Of a stretch of DNA of 40,900 nt, positions 24,830-32,074 are shown piece by piece. Made by a program: the position numbers and the translations under genes. The notes under the pieces are model-generated. The model ran no database searches. It saw only the letters and a list, made by a program, of their open reading frames with translations, and had not been told where the DNA came from. Positions within the stretch are counted from its first letter, which is position 1; every line of letters begins with the position of its first letter. The DNA comes from a virus: IMG/VR virus record IMGVR_UViG_3300021363_000010, positions 1-40,900 of that record, one strand, 5' to 3'.

Positions 24830-25461
24830 GGCATCTCTCCCTCTGCTATCCCTCGAACCACGAACTCGACCTGAGCCGTGACCTCTGACTTGCTCGCCGC
24901 GTCCAGCCCGAGCAGCTTGCGCCGGCTCTCCCCGACCTTGCGCAGAGTCTCGATCGCGGCGAGGACCGGGCCGTCGTCGATCAGGTCCTGATCGTTGTGA
25001 CGCACCACCTGGCCGGCGTTCACGAGCACGTGCGGCCTGCGCAGCACGGTGAGCGCTTCCGCGGTCAACATCTCCAGATGCGCGAGCTCGTGTCGGCGCA
25101 TCTCGTCGATGGTCTCGTCGATGACAGCCTGGCGACGGATCATCTCCCCCCGAGCGGACTTGTACGCGGCGGCTCCGTCGCTGTACCCGCATGCTTGCGC
25201 GATAGCCTCCCAGGTGAACCGATCGCGTCGCATCGTGAGCGCCTTGAGTGCCCGTTCCTGCGTCTGAACGCTCGCCGTGGTCAACTTGAGGGTACGTGTA
25301 ACAACCTCGGAGTTGCTCGACAGTAACGGCGATATGTCCGCTTCTGTCTTTACTATTGGTTTCGGTTTACACGTTTCGCAACGCTGTGGAAGTCGTCCGG
25401 TGTTGGTCTTGGTCTCGAACGTCCCGTCACAGTTCTTGCAGGTGAACAGCCTGCGAATCAC
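24826..25461 (-). CDS. terS: Terminase, small subunit
   Basis: This 211-residue protein recognises packaging DNA and delivers it to the large subunit. Residues 8-31 form a zinc ribbon (C8, C11, C28, C31). Residues about 80-105 form an HTH (FTWEAIAQACGYSDGAAAYKSA), followed by helices for oligomerisation and a C-terminal ESRRKLLGLDAASK tail typical of small terminases in actinophages. GTG 25461 follows GAGGTG. An array of GAAAC half-sites and a promoter-like sequence lie directly upstream. The N-terminal ribbon is an addition to the minimal family plan. Confidence 0.85.
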   Translation of the reverse strand: MIRRLFTCKNCDGTFETKTNTGRLPQRCETCKPKPIVKTEADISPLLSSNSEVVTRTLKLTTASVQTQERALKALTMRRDRFTWEAIAQACGYSDGAAAYKSARGEMIRRQAVIDETIDEMRRHELAHLEMLTAEALTVLRRPHVLVNAGQVVRHNDQDLIDDGPVLAAIETLRKVGESRRKLLGLDAASKSEVTAQVEFVVRGIAEGEMP

Positions 25462-25471
25462 TTCTTCACCT

Positions 25472-25512
25472 CGTTTCGAAACGTTTCTGAAAACGAAACC
25501 GTAGCACGAAAC
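25472..25512. promoter_or_regulatory. Cluster of GAAAC/GTTTC half-sites upstream of terS
   Basis: Five GAAAC half-sites in 41 bases include the perfect palindrome CGTTTCGAAACG (25472-25483), a spaced pair (GTTTCTGAAAAC, 25483-25494), GAAAC 25495-25499 and GAAAC 25508-25512. The region overlaps a promoter-like element, so a dimeric regulator binding site is plausible. Confidence 0.6.
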
Positions 25513-25528
25513 GGTCTCAACTTGTCAC
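25498..25528 (-). promoter_or_regulatory. Possible promoter for the terminase/head operon
   Basis: Minus strand: GTGACA (25528-25523), 19-base spacer, TACGGT (25503-25498). The spacer begins with AGTTGAGAC, as in the promoter at 12513-12548. The spacer is slightly long and -35 imperfect. Support is moderate and comes mainly from position. Confidence 0.45.
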
Positions 25529-26019
25529 TACCTGGAGTCTGTCTCACGTTGACTCATCCTGTCAAGGTTCCTCAGAACATCCTGAGCCGGCAGGGCGACC
25601 ACGTGCCAGGCCAACGCGATCAGCGCCTCAGGCCGATCTCCGACGTATCCGAGGAACACGTTGCACGGGCTACACAAAAGGCCACGAACACACCTACGAC
25701 ACCCTTTACCCCCACATAACAGACAATCATGATCATGGTCGACCGCCGGTTCCTTGGATCGTCCGATGACCCGACCACACCGACACCGGAGCTTCCCGTC
25801 AGCGCCCCGCTGTGCGCCGCGTAGAGCGTCCAGATCGGCTGGGGTCAGTCCGAACCCACGGCGGACGGCCGCTAGACGCCCCAGCGTCCGTCTGTGGCGT
25901 CTGCGGGCGTAGTGGCAGCTTCGGCACCAGCCCTCCACGTCGACCTTGCGCTTGGCATGGGCCGGATCGCCCTTACACCGCTGGGTGGCTTCGGGGTCGG
26001 ACGTCCAGCTGATCACCAC
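25528..26019 (-). CDS. Recombination endonuclease VII-like HNH nuclease
   Basis: The roughly 163-residue product has the C-terminal motif set of the T4 endonuclease VII-like HNH family: CRCGRVIGRSKEPAVDHDHDCL, CVRGLLCSPCNVFLGYVGDRPEAL. H and D residues at VDHDHD form the active site and CxxC pairs bind zinc. An N-terminal CxxC-type segment (RCKGDPAHAKRKVDVEGWCRSC) adds a second metal site. Likely roles are resolving branched DNA before packaging or nicking for terminase. The start is uncertain: GTG 26019 is used because upstream codons overlap another gene. It lies directly upstream of the terminase genes. Confidence 0.85.
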   Translation of the reverse strand: MVISWTSDPEATQRCKGDPAHAKRKVDVEGWCRSCHYARRRHRRTLGRLAAVRRGFGLTPADLDALRGAQRGADGKLRCRCGRVIGRSKEPAVDHDHDCLLCGGKGCRRCVRGLLCSPCNVFLGYVGDRPEALIALAWHVVALPAQDVLRNLDRMSQRETDSR

Positions 26020-26035
26020 CGCCGGTCCGGATCTG

Positions 26036-26200
26036 TCACCGTGACCGGGAGTAATCAGTGATGCCCGACCAAGTCTTTCGTGTTCCACCCCGGTTGATCC
26101 AGCAGACCAAGCACACACCTCGAACCTCCGGAGTCCACCGCGCTTCCCTCAGTCGGTGAGATTCCGTCCTGGAGTACATGCACACAACCTTGTCGCTCAT
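26036..26200 (-). CDS. Small hypothetical protein with CxxC
   Basis: The 54-residue product starts at ATG 26200 (MSDKVVCMYSRTESHRLREAR). A purine-rich AAGGA site lies upstream. The GVCLVCWINRGG segment might bind metal along with an earlier Cys. It is transcribed into the endonuclease VII-like gene, after the iteron region. Function unknown. Confidence 0.6.
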   Translation of the reverse strand: MSDKVVCMYSRTESHRLREARWTPEVRGVCLVCWINRGGTRKTWSGITDYSRSR

Positions 26201-26216
26201 GAGCTGTTCCTTCCTC

Positions 26217-26365
26217 GGGAACCATAGATTTTGTTGATCTTGCTTAACCGTATGGTTCCCCCTGGCCCCTGATCTTCGATACAGGGGCCACGGGAACCAT
26301 AGACGGTAGATGGTTCCCTGATTAGCCGGAACCATCGGGAACCATAGGAACCATAGGAACCATAG
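26217..26365. repeat. Iteron-like array, eight GGGAACCATAG copies
   Basis: Direct copies at 26217-26227, 26292-26302, 26328-26336, 26337-26347, 26347-26356 and 26356-26365 and inverted copies at 26251-26260 and 26310-26318 share GGAACCAT. The last three overlap in tandem with 9-10 base steps and code for the MVP repeats ending the primase/helicase. The rest is intergenic. Repeats beside replication genes suggest an origin or an operator. Neither is proven. Confidence 0.8.
26251..26301. other. Extended inverted repeat inside the iteron array
   Basis: TGGCCCCTG (26263-26271) pairs with CAGGGGCCA (26282-26290) across a 10-base loop. The flanking inverted iteron (26251-26260) pairs with the direct iteron (26292-26301) after a small bulge. 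This gives a stem of 19 bp in two blocks. Cruciform or terminator are the obvious options. Confidence 0.75.
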
Positions 26366-28688
26366 ATCCGGACATAACGGAAGAATCGACGATATTCAGT
26401 GGATCGCTGAGACGGTGCAGATGAGCTCTTCCCACTGTTTCAACTATCACGGAGCCGCTCTCCACCATCCTCAGCAGAGCGGCGCCAACAGCCTCAGCGC
26501 GGCCTGGAACGGCTTCCCTGATCGCTCGTGTAGTTGACCCTGAGTAATCACGGAGGTAAGTCGTGATCGCCTGAACCAGCGCTTCCCCTCGATCCTCGTG
26601 GTCCTCCACCTCGACCAAAGGTGGGTCGATCTGGCAAGTGAAAACTTGGGGACTGGACGAGTCGATCAGGAACGTCCCGATCTGCTGCATGCCGTCCCGA
26701 TCCGCTCCCCCTGCCCAGCCTCTCAGGCCGCCGGCACGGTCCTTGGCGACCCAGACCTCGCTCAGCCCGCGCTTACCCTCTCCGAACGGCTCAGAACGTC
26801 TCACGCTGAACGCTGCCCCCGTCAAAGCCGAGACCTTCCGTTCCGACCCGCTCGGCCAACGCCCCCGGGTCTCCTTGTCCTTGATCACGTGGTCCACGGT
26901 CACCACCGCGGCTCCCGTGCGCCGGACGATCAGCTCGGGCATGGCTCGATAGAACGCCGTGATGTCGTCATCGTCCTTGGACTTCAACCCGTACAGCCCG
27001 AGCGCTCCGGACATGGCATCGATCACGGCCAGCGCGTAGGGTCGGTTCAACGTGCGGTTGAACCATGCCTCGAAGTCCTCTTGAACACTCGGCTTGGCCC
27101 ATGGCCCGACATAGTGGAACAGCGACCGGATCACGTCAGGCGTGCACCCGAGTAGCCGCAACCTGTGCACGGTCTGACCGGGGTCCGATTCCAGGTCGAT
27201 GAACAGCACAGGCCGGCCGGCCCGGATCTCCTGAGCACAGGCCAGCAACACAATCCAGCTCTTGGCTGACTCGGTCTCGCCGTAAACAGCATGCGTCAGT
27301 CCGGGATAGAGCAACGCCAACCCGTCCGTTCTGCGCAGCATCGACGGTCGAGGTGGGCTGTAAGTGCCGTCCAAGTAGGGAGCCAGGTCGACGGCGTCCC
27401 ACGAGCTGAGTTGTTCAGCCGGTCCCGGGGCGGCCCGGGGCACCGAAGGGTCCGGCGGTCCTCCTCCGGGTGTCCCGAAGGGGTCCGTAGTGGTAGGGTT
27501 CGCCGCTAGCGGCGACGTCGAGGGATGTTCGTTGAGTCCGCGTGGTTCGTTCCACTCGGCCGGTACTTCCCAAGCGGCCGGAGCGCTCGTACCGATCCCC
27601 AGCCCGCGGATCGCCGCTGCGTCATCCCCCCCGTGCTCCATCGCCGAGACGAACTGCAGCTTGGTCACCGCTCCCTCCGCCGGCAAGCCGTCCGGCGGAT
27701 GATCGGTCCAGATCTTGAGCGGTCCCCAACCCTCGGAGACGTCGAACCGCTGGCAGGCCAGGTCGTGAGCGGTGGCCGACTTGGGTGATGCGTGCACCCC
27801 CGGCGCCGTCCAGACCGGACAGCCGCACGATCCCTCGACCATGGACGTCTCAGTCCAGCCGTGCGGCTCCAGCAGGCTGGCCCAGGACACCGACGCCGAC
27901 CACTCGTCGATCGGGCCCCCAGCGCCGGCGCTGCGCCGCTCGACGTCCACCTGGCGCAGGCGGCCCGAGAACGTCAGCTGTTCCAGCAGCCAGGCCGGAG
28001 CCGGGCTGGTCCCCCCTACCAACCGGTAGGAACCCTCTGGCCGGCCGGAGGGAGGCACAAGAGCGTAGGCCTCGCCGTACATGGCCGCCCACCCGCCGGG
28101 GCCCTTGAACACCTTGCCTGGCGGCATCTCGTAACCCTCAGGAAGCTCGAGCCACCAGTGCCCTCCACCGAAGTGCTTCCAGGTCTGGGTAGCGACGTCG
28201 AAAGAGCCGGGGGACTCGACGGTGATACTGGGCAGATCGACGTACGGGCCACCGCCGGGGATATCCGCGTTGATCCCCAGGGCATCGACGAACGCCTGCC
28301 GCTCGGCCGGCGTGTCGACGTCCACGACCAGCATTCGTGAGCGCCCGAGGTGGAGCGCGACGTTGGCCCCGCCGTGGATCTCGATCAGCCGCTTGACGAT
28401 GGGTCCGACCTTGGCGGGGTCGTCGAGCACGTGCTTCATCCCGCAGGCGTGCCGGATCCGGTCGACCAGCCGGGCAGGATTGCCGGCGAGCGCGAACGCC
28501 TGAGCCTCCCGGTCAGCCTTCTTGGCTTGGACAGCGGACAGGACGCAGACCGGTTCCTTGGTTCCCGGCCTGCACAGCACGGGGGAGTATCCGGCCCGGA
28601 TGACGGCTCGTAGGTGTTCGGTCAGGTGTTCGGCGGTGTGTGATGGATTACCACCGAACACGCTGGTGAAAGAATCAACGCCTAGCAC
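26322..28688 (-). CDS. Bifunctional primase/polymerase-helicase
   Basis: The 788-residue replication protein has two parts. Residues about 20-250 form a prim-pol domain of the archaeo-eukaryotic primase type with VVDVDTP (D123, D125) and GGGHWWLELP (H176). Residues about 445-690 are a RecA-like hexameric helicase domain. Walker A is YGETESAKSW, with Ala where Gly is usual before Lys, and Walker B is VLFIDLESD. AVIDAMSGALG and VVTVDHVIKDKETRGRWPSGSE follow. Residues 700-770 resemble a winged helix (TTYLRDYSGSTTRAIREAVPG). GTG 28688 is used because GGAG lies 8 bases upstream. Its 3' end carries iterons. Confidence 0.88.
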   Translation of the reverse strand: MLGVDSFTSVFGGNPSHTAEHLTEHLRAVIRAGYSPVLCRPGTKEPVCVLSAVQAKKADREAQAFALAGNPARLVDRIRHACGMKHVLDDPAKVGPIVKRLIEIHGGANVALHLGRSRMLVVDVDTPAERQAFVDALGINADIPGGGPYVDLPSITVESPGSFDVATQTWKHFGGGHWWLELPEGYEMPPGKVFKGPGGWAAMYGEAYALVPPSGRPEGSYRLVGGTSPAPAWLLEQLTFSGRLRQVDVERRSAGAGGPIDEWSASVSWASLLEPHGWTETSMVEGSCGCPVWTAPGVHASPKSATAHDLACQRFDVSEGWGPLKIWTDHPPDGLPAEGAVTKLQFVSAMEHGGDDAAAIRGLGIGTSAPAAWEVPAEWNEPRGLNEHPSTSPLAANPTTTDPFGTPGGGPPDPSVPRAAPGPAEQLSSWDAVDLAPYLDGTYSPPRPSMLRRTDGLALLYPGLTHAVYGETESAKSWIVLLACAQEIRAGRPVLFIDLESDPGQTVHRLRLLGCTPDVIRSLFHYVGPWAKPSVQEDFEAWFNRTLNRPYALAVIDAMSGALGLYGLKSKDDDDITAFYRAMPELIVRRTGAAVVTVDHVIKDKETRGRWPSGSERKVSALTGAAFSVRRSEPFGEGKRGLSEVWVAKDRAGGLRGWAGGADRDGMQQIGTFLIDSSSPQVFTCQIDPPLVEVEDHEDRGEALVQAITTYLRDYSGSTTRAIREAVPGRAEAVGAALLRMVESGSVIVETVGRAHLHRLSDPLNIVDSSVMSGSMVPMVPMVPDGSG

Positions 28689-28852
28689 AGCGTGTACTCC
28701 GTGACGCCGTATCGGGAAGTGAAACGTTTTAGCGCCACGGAGCGTGTAGCATCTGACGATAAACCCTCACTGACAAGCCGACCTCGTCCAGTACCTTTCT
28801 GGAGGTAGATATCCCACTTAAACCAGCTGGCGCGTTCTATACGAAACATCAT
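28682..28852 (-). CDS. Small protein between polymerase and primase genes
   Basis: The 56-residue product starts at ATG 28852, which overlaps the polymerase stop as ATGA, and overlaps the primase start by 7 bases. The sequence (MMFRIERASWFKWDIYLQKG, then ATRSVALKRFTSRYGVTEYTLC) looks like a small beta/alpha fold. No family. A polymerase-primase accessory role is only suggested by coupling. Confidence 0.68.
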   Translation of the reverse strand: MMFRIERASWFKWDIYLQKGTGRGRLVSEGLSSDATRSVALKRFTSRYGVTEYTLC

Positions 28853-30717
28853 GCCTTGCTCCACGCCTTTCCAAGTGTCTTGATATCCGTACGGATGACG
28901 GGCGTACGACGGGACAGCTTGCGGAACCGTTCCGTGGGTCTCTCGGCCAGCCGTTGAATGTCGTGCGCCGCTTCGCTCTCCACCAACACCTCGTCATGCA
29001 TCCCGAACCTGACCGCCATCCCCAGACCGGCTCGACGCGCGTTGACCACCAGCGCGGAGAGCTCGTCATTCGCGCTGCCACTGACGCAGTAGTTGATCCA
29101 CTTGTGGGCTTGCACGGAGAACTTGCCCCTGTAGAAACCACTGGGAATAGGCACTATCCGCCCGGCCACGGTGTATGCCACCTTGTGATCCCGCGCGATC
29201 CGCTTGCCCGACTCCATGAAATCGGCCGTGGCCGGCATGGCGGAGAACACGGCCTGCTGAATGCCTTTCGCGGCTTCGTACCCCCAGCGTGCCTCGCGCG
29301 TAACCCCATTCGACCACACCTCCTCCGGGATCCAGGGCTCAGGGCTGAGACCGAGCTGAGCCGACATCGCGGCGAGTCCACGGCCGTACAGCCCGGCCAG
29401 GACGACGATCTTGGCCCAGTCGATGCTGATATCGGCATGGTCGGCGATGCCCTGGTAGATCTTGACGCCGAGCAACTCATAGGGCTCAAGGGGTTTCAGG
29501 TCGCCGGCGAGGTTCATCCCGATCCGGGGTTCCTGCTGCGAGTAGTCCACGGACGTGAACGAGGTGTCCGCCAGAATGATCCCCCGGGCCGGCCCGGGGA
29601 ACTGGTGCAGCGGTGGATCAGCCATTGCATCGCGCCCGTGCGCTGCTTTCAGGACGTCGGTCACGGGGTGGATGCGCCCGGAAGCGTCCGCCATGTCCAC
29701 GCATTTCTGTAGGTATCCGTCGAGCTTGGTCTTGAGCTGCAGTTCACCCCAGATCTTGGCGAGTGGATGGTGGAGCAGTTCCAGATCATCAGCTTTGGAG
29801 CTCCACTGCTGACCCTTGGGTGTGCGCGGGTAGTCAGCGGGGATGGCGCCGATTTGTTCCAGAAACCGCGTCAGCTGGTTGGCGTTGGTGATCCCCAGCC
29901 CGGCGAGGTAGGTCGTGGCTTGGTCCATGGATGCCTGGTTGGTCGTGCGGTAGGTGTCCAGGAAATCGAAGTCGACGAGCAATCCGTGGATGGTCTGTTC
30001 GATCGACCACCGGTTGTGCTCGTGCCGCTCGGCGATCATCTGCTCGGCTTCGGCCCGGCTCAGTCCGATGTCAGCACTGAACGGGTGGTTGAGCTGACGG
30101 TCCACCGCTGCCTGGTGGATAACCGGCCACAGACGAGCCGTACCGACCCCGTCAGCCGCGGCTCCGAACAGGTAGGCGGGGGCGTCAATATCCAGGTTCA
30201 GAAACCCGTCCCGCTTGGTCTTGTACCCGAGGCTCCGGAACAGGTCCATGATCGGTGCGTTCTTGATCCCCAGGTAACGCTCTACGCAGGAGTCCAGATC
30301 CTTGGCCGGCGTGATCCCCGGAGTGGCCAGCCGGGCCAGCAGCAGGGTGTCAATGATCTTGTCAACCAGTTGCGTCGGAAACAGGCCGTTGATCGCCAGG
30401 GACGGGGCATCAAAATTGGCCTTGTGCATCACCAGCGCGCTCGCGTAGTCCTGAGCTCGCAGGATCTCGGCCCGGTCGCCGGGTTCTCGGGGGTTGAGCA
30501 CCACCGCTGCCTCAGCGGTGGCCAGCGTGACGCACTTGATCCGGCCCGGCCCGGCGTCGGCGCCGACGCCGTACGTTTCGATGTCCTCGATCAGCGGGAC
30601 TGGTCCGTTACGGAAGATGTCCGCCAGCACCCTGGCAACGTGTTCTGTCCCCGCGGTCAGAGTGGCTCTGGCGAAACTAGGGAGAGGATACGTTCCGATA
30701 AGCGCGAATTGAGGCAT
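28849..30717 (-). CDS. DNA polymerase I-type (family A) with 3'-5' exonuclease domain
   Basis: The 622-residue phage replicase has a 3'-5' exonuclease N-terminus (LIEDIETYG with D45 and E47). Its polymerase motifs are A (SVDYSQQEPRIGMNLAGD, D391), B (AKIVVLAGLYGRG, K436 and Y444) and C (FGMHDEVLVE, H574-D575-E576). No 5'-3' exonuclease domain is present, as usual for phage enzymes. ATG 30717 is chosen because AAGGA is 9 bases upstream. The longer frame to 30774 lacks such a site. It is preceded by a 195-base leader full of inverted repeats and followed by the primase/helicase, so the phage likely replicates its own DNA. Confidence 0.93.
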   Translation of the reverse strand: MPQFALIGTYPLPSFARATLTAGTEHVARVLADIFRNGPVPLIEDIETYGVGADAGPGRIKCVTLATAEAAVVLNPREPGDRAEILRAQDYASALVMHKANFDAPSLAINGLFPTQLVDKIIDTLLLARLATPGITPAKDLDSCVERYLGIKNAPIMDLFRSLGYKTKRDGFLNLDIDAPAYLFGAAADGVGTARLWPVIHQAAVDRQLNHPFSADIGLSRAEAEQMIAERHEHNRWSIEQTIHGLLVDFDFLDTYRTTNQASMDQATTYLAGLGITNANQLTRFLEQIGAIPADYPRTPKGQQWSSKADDLELLHHPLAKIWGELQLKTKLDGYLQKCVDMADASGRIHPVTDVLKAAHGRDAMADPPLHQFPGPARGIILADTSFTSVDYSQQEPRIGMNLAGDLKPLEPYELLGVKIYQGIADHADISIDWAKIVVLAGLYGRGLAAMSAQLGLSPEPWIPEEVWSNGVTREARWGYEAAKGIQQAVFSAMPATADFMESGKRIARDHKVAYTVAGRIVPIPSGFYRGKFSVQAHKWINYCVSGSANDELSALVVNARRAGLGMAVRFGMHDEVLVESEAAHDIQRLAERPTERFRKLSRRTPVIRTDIKTLGKAWSKA

Positions 30718-30769
30718 GATCAGGTATCCTTCGATCGTCGGCCCGGGTGATGTCGTTGTCTCCACCGAT

Positions 30770-30819
30770 ACCACAGCCCCCGACCAGACGTGACGTGACC
30801 GTACGTCGGGGGCTGTGGT
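30770..30819. other. 15-bp inverted repeat in the polymerase leader
   Basis: ACCACAGCCCCCGAC (30770-30784) pairs perfectly with its complement at 30805-30819 around a 20-base loop holding GACGTGACGTGAC direct repeats. It lies about 50 bases upstream of the polymerase start. It may be an attenuator, a terminator for the upstream genes, or part of an origin. Confidence 0.8.
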
Positions 30820-30900
30820 TCACCTACGTGTTCCTCACCGCTTCCGAGCCGCGGAGCACTGGCACGTAGGTGACGCGGAGGATCTGCTCCGCGGCTCGGA
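30820..30900. other. Interleaved inverted repeats A-B-A'-B' (pseudoknot-capable)
   Basis: A (30820-30830, TCACCTACGTG) pairs with A' (30863-30873). B (30843-30858, TCCGAGCCGCGGAGCA) pairs with B' (30885-30900). Both stems, 11 and 16 bp, are perfect and cross each other: B lies inside the A loop and A' inside the B loop. Spacers are 12, 4 and 11 bases. They can form either one of two hairpins or an H-type pseudoknot. The element abuts the 15-bp repeat at 30770-30819. Confidence 0.8.
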
Positions 30901-30912
30901 TGCGGTCCGAGG

Positions 30913-31284
30913 TCATGTCGACACCACCAGCAGTGCGCTAGGCGCCGCCAGCAGGCCATCCCGCGACGGGTGCGGGTCGTGGACCAGCGCGCCGGTGGCG
31001 GCGTCGAGGACGACGGCATGCATCACGCCCCGGATCGACATCCCAAGCCCGATCACCTCGGGCTGGCCGAAGCGGACCGGGAAGCGAGGCGGGTCGACCC
31101 ATCGGACGCTGAGGCCGCGGGGGTAGAGCCACTCCCCGAGTGCCTTCAGCCAGTAGGTGGACTCGACGAAGTGCGGCACCTCGGCGCGATCCACGTCGAG
31201 CTGCGAGGCGACGCACGCGCGGAGGCAGTCGCCGAGCCGCCCGGACCCGTCACCCACGATGAACTCCTGATCTGCCGGGGTCAT
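30913..31284 (-). CDS. Papain-like fold protein, putative cysteine peptidase
   Basis: The 123-residue product shows GDCLRACVASQLDVDRAEVPHF with C20 and GVMHAVVLDAATGALVHDPHPSRDG with H89 and D103. That is the Cys-His-Asp order of papain-like and C39-type enzymes, and I recall similar small proteins in phages and actinobacteria. Target unknown. The start overlaps the upstream gene as ATGA. The C-terminus ends just before the interleaved repeats. Confidence 0.72.
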   Translation of the reverse strand: MTPADQEFIVGDGSGRLGDCLRACVASQLDVDRAEVPHFVESTYWLKALGEWLYPRGLSVRWVDPPRFPVRFGQPEVIGLGMSIRGVMHAVVLDAATGALVHDPHPSRDGLLAAPSALLVVST

Positions 31285-31449
31285 TCGGGGTCACCGCCGA
31301 GGGCCAGGCGGGCTGCGTTGATCCGGTCGCCGGGCGTGAGGTCGTAGCGGTTGAGCGCGTCCAGGGCAGCGGCCCTTCTCGCGGGCCAGGGTGGCCACCA
31401 TCTGGACCAGCCGCTCCCGGCTGACCATCAAGAGCGCTGGGTCGCTCAC
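31281..31449 (-). CDS. Small gene split between two frames (apparent +1 frameshift)
   Basis: GTG 31449 overlaps the upstream stop as GTGA and reads MSDPALLMVSRERLVQMVATLARE. The natural continuation (AALDALNRYDLTPGDRINAARLALGG) lies in the +1 frame and ends at TGA 31281, overlapping the next ATG. Ends in both frames are coupled but 169 bases is not a multiple of three. The shift falls near GAGAAGGGCC (31371-31380). One base is either extra in the sequence or skipped in translation. If restored, the protein has about 55 residues. Confidence 0.6.
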
Positions 31450-31637
31450 GTGCCCCTCACCGCCTCCAGCACCTCAGCGAACGGGGGCCCGTCCGGGTCG
31501 AGGGACTCAGCGAGGACGACCAGCCACGCGGCGTGCGCGCGGGCCTCGTCCGGGGTGAGGCGGCGGAAGGGGGCCAGCACTACGATCTCCTGATGTCCTC
31601 GAACGCCGACCATCTGCCGGTTCGCGATGTCGATCAT
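31446..31637 (-). CDS. Small hypothetical protein in the regulatory cluster
   Basis: The 63-residue product (MIDIANRQMVGVRGHQEIVV) starts at ATG 31637, which overlaps the upstream stop as ATGA. It has a beta segment, then a helix (LTPDEARAHAAWLVVLAESLDP) common to small actinophage proteins of unknown function. Translationally coupled at both ends. Confidence 0.7.
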   Translation of the reverse strand: MIDIANRQMVGVRGHQEIVVLAPFRRLTPDEARAHAAWLVVLAESLDPDGPPFAEVLEAVRGT

Positions 31638-31822
31638 CGGTGAACTCCCGTATCGGACCAGACGTGGTGATCCCACGCGTTACCGATGGTCTCGGACTTG
31701 ATCGCTTCCAGGGACCAGCGCAGACATCCGCACGTACCTCGCAGGTGGGCGCCGTTGCTTCGCTCGATCGTCAGGGACCAGCGAGGGTAGTTGTCCAGGT
31801 CGAGCTCATTCGTCCCGGACAA
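31634..31822 (-). CDS. Small hypothetical protein, TTG start
   Basis: TTG 31822 is chosen because a near-perfect ribosome-binding site (GGAGGTGATC, 31835-31826) lies 8 bases from it, while GTG 31831 sits inside that site. The 62-residue product is basic with a central CGC motif (GAHLRGTCGCLRWSLEAIKS). The start lies within the end of the HTH gene. No family recognised. Confidence 0.65.
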   Translation of the reverse strand: MSGTNELDLDNYPRWSLTIERSNGAHLRGTCGCLRWSLEAIKSETIGNAWDHHVWSDTGVHR

Positions 31823-32018
31823 CCGGATCACCTCCGGGCGCCGGCATCAGGCGCTCGACCAGCGCGCGGTCTATACGTACCTTGCCAGGTGTCCGGCGGT
31901 AGCTGGTCCGCCCCGGGGTGCCGGCGGGGATGTGACGATCGATGGTCCGCACTGAGACGCCGAGCAGCGCCGCGGCTTCCTCCCTGGTGACCGTGGAACG
32001 TTCATCTGTACTGTCCAT
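31806..32018 (-). CDS. HTH DNA-binding protein (excisionase/MerR-like)
   Basis: The 70-residue protein has an HTH at residues 8-30 (STVTREEAAALLGVSVRTIDRHI) followed by a basic wing (GRTSYRRTPGKVRIDRALVERL), as in Xis-type helix-turn-helix proteins. No integrase accompanies it in this genome, so a role as transcription regulator of the adjacent divergent promoters is more likely than excision. ATG 32018 lies 6 bases from a promoter -10, giving a leaderless mRNA. It would be the first gene of the leftward transcript. Confidence 0.8.
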   Translation of the reverse strand: MDSTDERSTVTREEAAALLGVSVRTIDRHIPAGTPGRTSYRRTPGKVRIDRALVERLMPAPGGDPVVRDE

Positions 32019-32054
32019 GACCCTAGTGTGTCGCTACTTGACGTGTGTTGTCTA
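32019..32054 (-). promoter_or_regulatory. Leftward promoter for the HTH gene, leaderless
   Basis: Minus strand: TAGACA (32054-32049), 18-base spacer, CACACT (32030-32025), 6 bases, ATG 32018. The -10 is identical to that at 14467-14472. It overlaps the rightward promoter. Confidence 0.68.
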
Positions 32055-32067
32055 GTCGGGCTAAGGT
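32038..32067 (+). promoter_or_regulatory. Rightward promoter for the early operon
   Basis: TTGACG (32038-32043), 18-base spacer, TAAGGT (32062-32067). The predicted start is near 32074, about 129 bases before the first gene, and the leader is highly structured. It overlaps the leftward promoter, so one bound regulator could affect both. Confidence 0.72.
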
Positions 32068-32074
32068 TGAAATC

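Noticed and set aside
26217-26365. CRISPR array made of GGGAACCATAG
   Set aside because: Units are too short, irregularly spaced and on both strands. No cas genes are present.
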